From Caldisericota bacterium (GTDB lineage: Bacteria; CG03; B21-G15): a stretch of DNA of 14,221 nt. Of this stretch, positions 12,294 through 14,221 are shown one piece after another. The stretch lies in contig QMOP01000011.1 in the NCBI GenBank assembly GCA_003650255.1, positions 1 through 14,221 of the forward strand, in the 5' to 3' direction. Both the position numbers and the translations under genes were made by a program. Under the pieces are notes generated by a model. The model ran no database searches, was not told the origin of the DNA, and saw only the letters and a program-made list of their open reading frames with translations. Every line of letters begins with the position of its first letter. Position 1 is the stretch's first letter.

Positions 12294-14221
12294 CCTCAAT
12301 CAAATCAGTAACATCCTCAACATAAAAAAATTCGTTTGCTCCCGTTTTAATTCCGAATCTGACTTCCGCAATATCCCCTAACCTAACCAATTTATCTTTC
12401 CCTTTTTCCAAAATCGTAAAGAAAATATCCGGTGCTCTTAAATATTTCCCACCCCATTTAGAACCAACATATACACCATGTTCTTTATGGAGTTCATCTT
12501 CTGTTTCCATCCCTTCTTTTAAAAGTTCCTTCTGACTTACTGGAATCACCCGGTATTTTTCATCATTCAATTTTTCTTTTGTTTTATCTATCTCAATCAT
12601 ATACTCTGAATAACATATATCTTCAAATGCTCTCTTAAACAACACAAACTTAACCACATTCTCCAATGCATTATCTCTGGGAGCTCCAAAAAGTGCAATT
12701 ATTGTGTTTATATCCGCCTGTTTGAAGGAACGTTTTTTCTGATTATCATAAATAGCAATCATCGGAACATTTCTTAACAAAAATTCCTGTAAATTTTTCC
12801 CATAACCCACATCCAACCAGGAATTAGAGGAAATATAACAGAATACTCCTTCTGGATTTAACAATTTCAGCCCTTTAAGATAAAAATAAACATAAATATC
12901 CGCCTTTTTATCCAACTTATTTATCCTCTTTCCCCAATCCTCCTCCATTGCCTTCATTAATTTTTCTTTATACTCCTTTCGTTCTTCCAGTGTACTTTCT
13001 GGCTTGTAGGGATCACATATCTTCTCCTGTCTTACATATGGGGGATTAGCAATAACAATATCAAAACCCCCTTTTTTCAGAAACACCTCTGCAAACTCTA
13101 TTGCCCAGAAAGCATGTTTCTTCTTATGAATTAGCCTCTTTTGTTCTTCCAAATCTTTTATCTCCTTTTCTATCCTTCTTATCATATTACCTGCAAGTTC
13201 TCTCTGTTTAACACTTTTCCCAAAAGTCTCCTCAATATCTCCGAACTCTGGATGTCCTTCTTTTTCTGCTTTCCAAACTCTTAAACTTTCTCTTAATTTC
13301 TCTATTTTGTAATCAATTATTTGGCAGTAAAAATCTTTTTCTATCTTCTTTATTTCTTCCTCCTTTACTTCTTTTCTTCCATAATAAAAATCTCTTTTTA
13401 ATGCTTCCAATTTTTTTAATTCTCTTTTTAGTTCAGGCGGGAAAAATTCATATTCGAGTTTTACTGGAAAATATACTCCGGCTATCTCCTGCACCAAACT
13501 ATCTCCCTCTCGCAATTTGAAAGATAAACTTGGAAGTAAAGGTTTATTTCTTATATCAATTTTTCTCTCATCTGCATCTACAATCAACTCAAGCCATAGA
13601 CGAAGTTTAGCAATCTCAACTGCCCATTCTTTAGCATCAATACCATACAGAGAATTTTCTATTATCTTTTTCTTTTCCTCAAACTGATCAAGCTCTCCTT
13701 CTTTTGATATATAAGCCAGAGCATTTTTTAACTCTAACAATACCTTTAAAGCTCCTACCAGAAACGCTCCAGAACCACAGGCAGGGTCAACAATCTTTAC
13801 CTTTTCCAGTGCCTGTTTTATTTTCTGAACTTCTTCCAGAGTTGAAATCCCTATTCTCTGCTCCTCACTCTCCTCATAAAATACAAATTCATAAAGTTTA
13901 TCTTTATTAATCTTGGTCCTATTGTATAAATACTCAACCAGAGAGCGTCTCACCATAAAATCAACCTCAATTCTGGGAGTGTAAAATATTCCTAATTGAT
14001 GCCTCTCATCAACTTCTTCTCCCACATTGACCATACTTTCAAATATCTCTCCTAACATCGCAGGATTAACTGCAATATCTTGATCAAAAGGGGTATCTTC
14101 CAGAATGGTAAAATTATACTGCTCTAATAAATCATCAATTATTGAACTCATATCTTCATCAGTCAATTTAAATCCCTGGTCATCAATACCTTTTATCTTT
14201 GAGAAAAGTCCTCCATTAAGA
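12283..14221 (-). CDS. Eco57I-like N6-adenine DNA methylase, catalytic part, 5' end outside window
   Basis: The frame is open to the right edge (GGLFSKIKGIDDQGF precedes the TTG at 14164-14166, so that TTG is not the start). Visible parts are a helical region leading to the conserved PAMLGEIFESM and GIFYTPR segments, motif I VDPACGSGAF at about 126-135 and motif IV NPPY at about 374-377 (numbered from the TTG). A long charged insertion, 240-350, lies between them. The enzyme transfers a methyl group from SAM to adenine N6. The protein ends soon after RFGIKTGANEFFYVEDV, exactly where the specificity domain should begin. That domain is supplied by a separate gene two positions downstream. At least a few hundred N-terminal residues must be missing, judged from relatives, and a restriction domain could be there. 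The downstream PLD-helicase fits a restriction-modification or DISARM-like locus. Confidence 0.85.
   Translation of the reverse strand, partial: LNGGLFSKIKGIDDQGFKLTDEDMSSIIDDLLEQYNFTILEDTPFDQDIAVNPAMLGEIFESMVNVGEEVDERHQLGIFYTPRIEVDFMVRRSLVEYLYNRTKINKDKLYEFVFYEESEEQRIGISTLEEVQKIKQALEKVKIVDPACGSGAFLVGALKVLLELKNALAYISKEGELDQFEEKKKIIENSLYGIDAKEWAVEIAKLRLWLELIVDADERKIDIRNKPLLPSLSFKLREGDSLVQEIAGVYFPVKLEYEFFPPELKRELKKLEALKRDFYYGRKEVKEEEIKKIEKDFYCQIIDYKIEKLRESLRVWKAEKEGHPEFGDIEETFGKSVKQRELAGNMIRRIEKEIKDLEEQKRLIHKKKHAFWAIEFAEVFLKKGGFDIVIANPPYVRQEKICDPYKPESTLEERKEYKEKLMKAMEEDWGKRINKLDKKADIYVYFYLKGLKLLNPEGVFCYISSNSWLDVGYGKNLQEFLLRNVPMIAIYDNQKKRSFKQADINTIIALFGAPRDNALENVVKFVLFKRAFEDICYSEYMIEIDKTKEKLNDEKYRVIPVSQKELLKEGMETEDELHKEHGVYVGSKWGGKYLRAPDIFFTILEKGKDKLVRLGDIAEVRFGIKTGANEFFYVEDVTDLIEDES

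Noticed and set aside
12297..12299. TTG start for the AbiJ-like protein
   Set aside because: An ATG two codons later is the simpler choice and neither has a convincing ribosome site.
14164..14166. TTG as the start of the methylase
   Set aside because: The frame continues upstream to the window edge with family-typical sequence (GGLFSK), so the gene is simply cut by the window.
1..14221. CRISPR arrays, tRNA/rRNA genes, complete insertion sequences
   Set aside because: No regularly spaced repeats, no cloverleaf-like segments and no transposase motifs with terminal inverted repeats were found by eye on either strand.

Overview
The window is AT-rich bacterial DNA in which almost every gene is on the minus strand. 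Arginine is encoded mostly by AGA/AGG, Shine-Dalgarno sites are AGGAGG-like, and the best promoters look like sigma70 promoters. With a radical-SAM remnant of the AmmeMemoRadiSam type, a HEPN/MNT pair and a PLD-helicase plus Eco57I-like methylase operon, this suggests an uncultured, possibly thermophilic, anaerobic bacterium. No marker gene names the species, so the lineage is inference.

Region 1 (1-2898) is a molybdenum hydroxylase operon. It holds the large molybdopterin-binding subunit followed by an overlapping FAD-binding subunit that runs off the left edge; a 2Fe-2S subunit may lie beyond it. Region 2 (2899-5554) holds a plus-strand remnant of a radical-SAM enzyme C-terminus, a 733-residue membrane protein with a spermidine-synthase-like core lacking the usual catalytic acid, a possible 22-residue membrane peptide, and a compact plus-strand RNA candidate. 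That candidate has a TTGACA-N17-TATACT promoter, a hairpin capped by a UACG tetraloop at the predicted +1, and an intrinsic terminator. Region 3 (5555-6264) is a two-gene HEPN/MNT toxin-antitoxin unit with its own promoter.

Region 4 (6455 to the right edge) is a defence locus. Read 5' to 3' on the minus strand it has: an Eco57I-like N6-adenine methylase lacking its C-terminal specificity half, an AbiJ-like HEPN protein, the missing specificity half as a separate well-initiated gene, a decayed DUF3800 N-terminus, a 70-residue unknown protein, an 81-residue membrane protein, a second short remnant of a methylase C-terminus, an 89-residue protein and a 1046-residue PLD-SNF2 helicase. I infer an ancestral operon of intact methylase, 89-residue protein and PLD-helicase, in which the methylase 3' end was replaced by a cassette carrying HEPN, specificity half and cargo. 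The old methylase tail was left behind just before the 89-residue gene. The methylase would mark self DNA, the PLD-helicase would attack unmarked DNA, and the embedded HEPN protein could act as an abortive-infection back-up that responds if the system fails.
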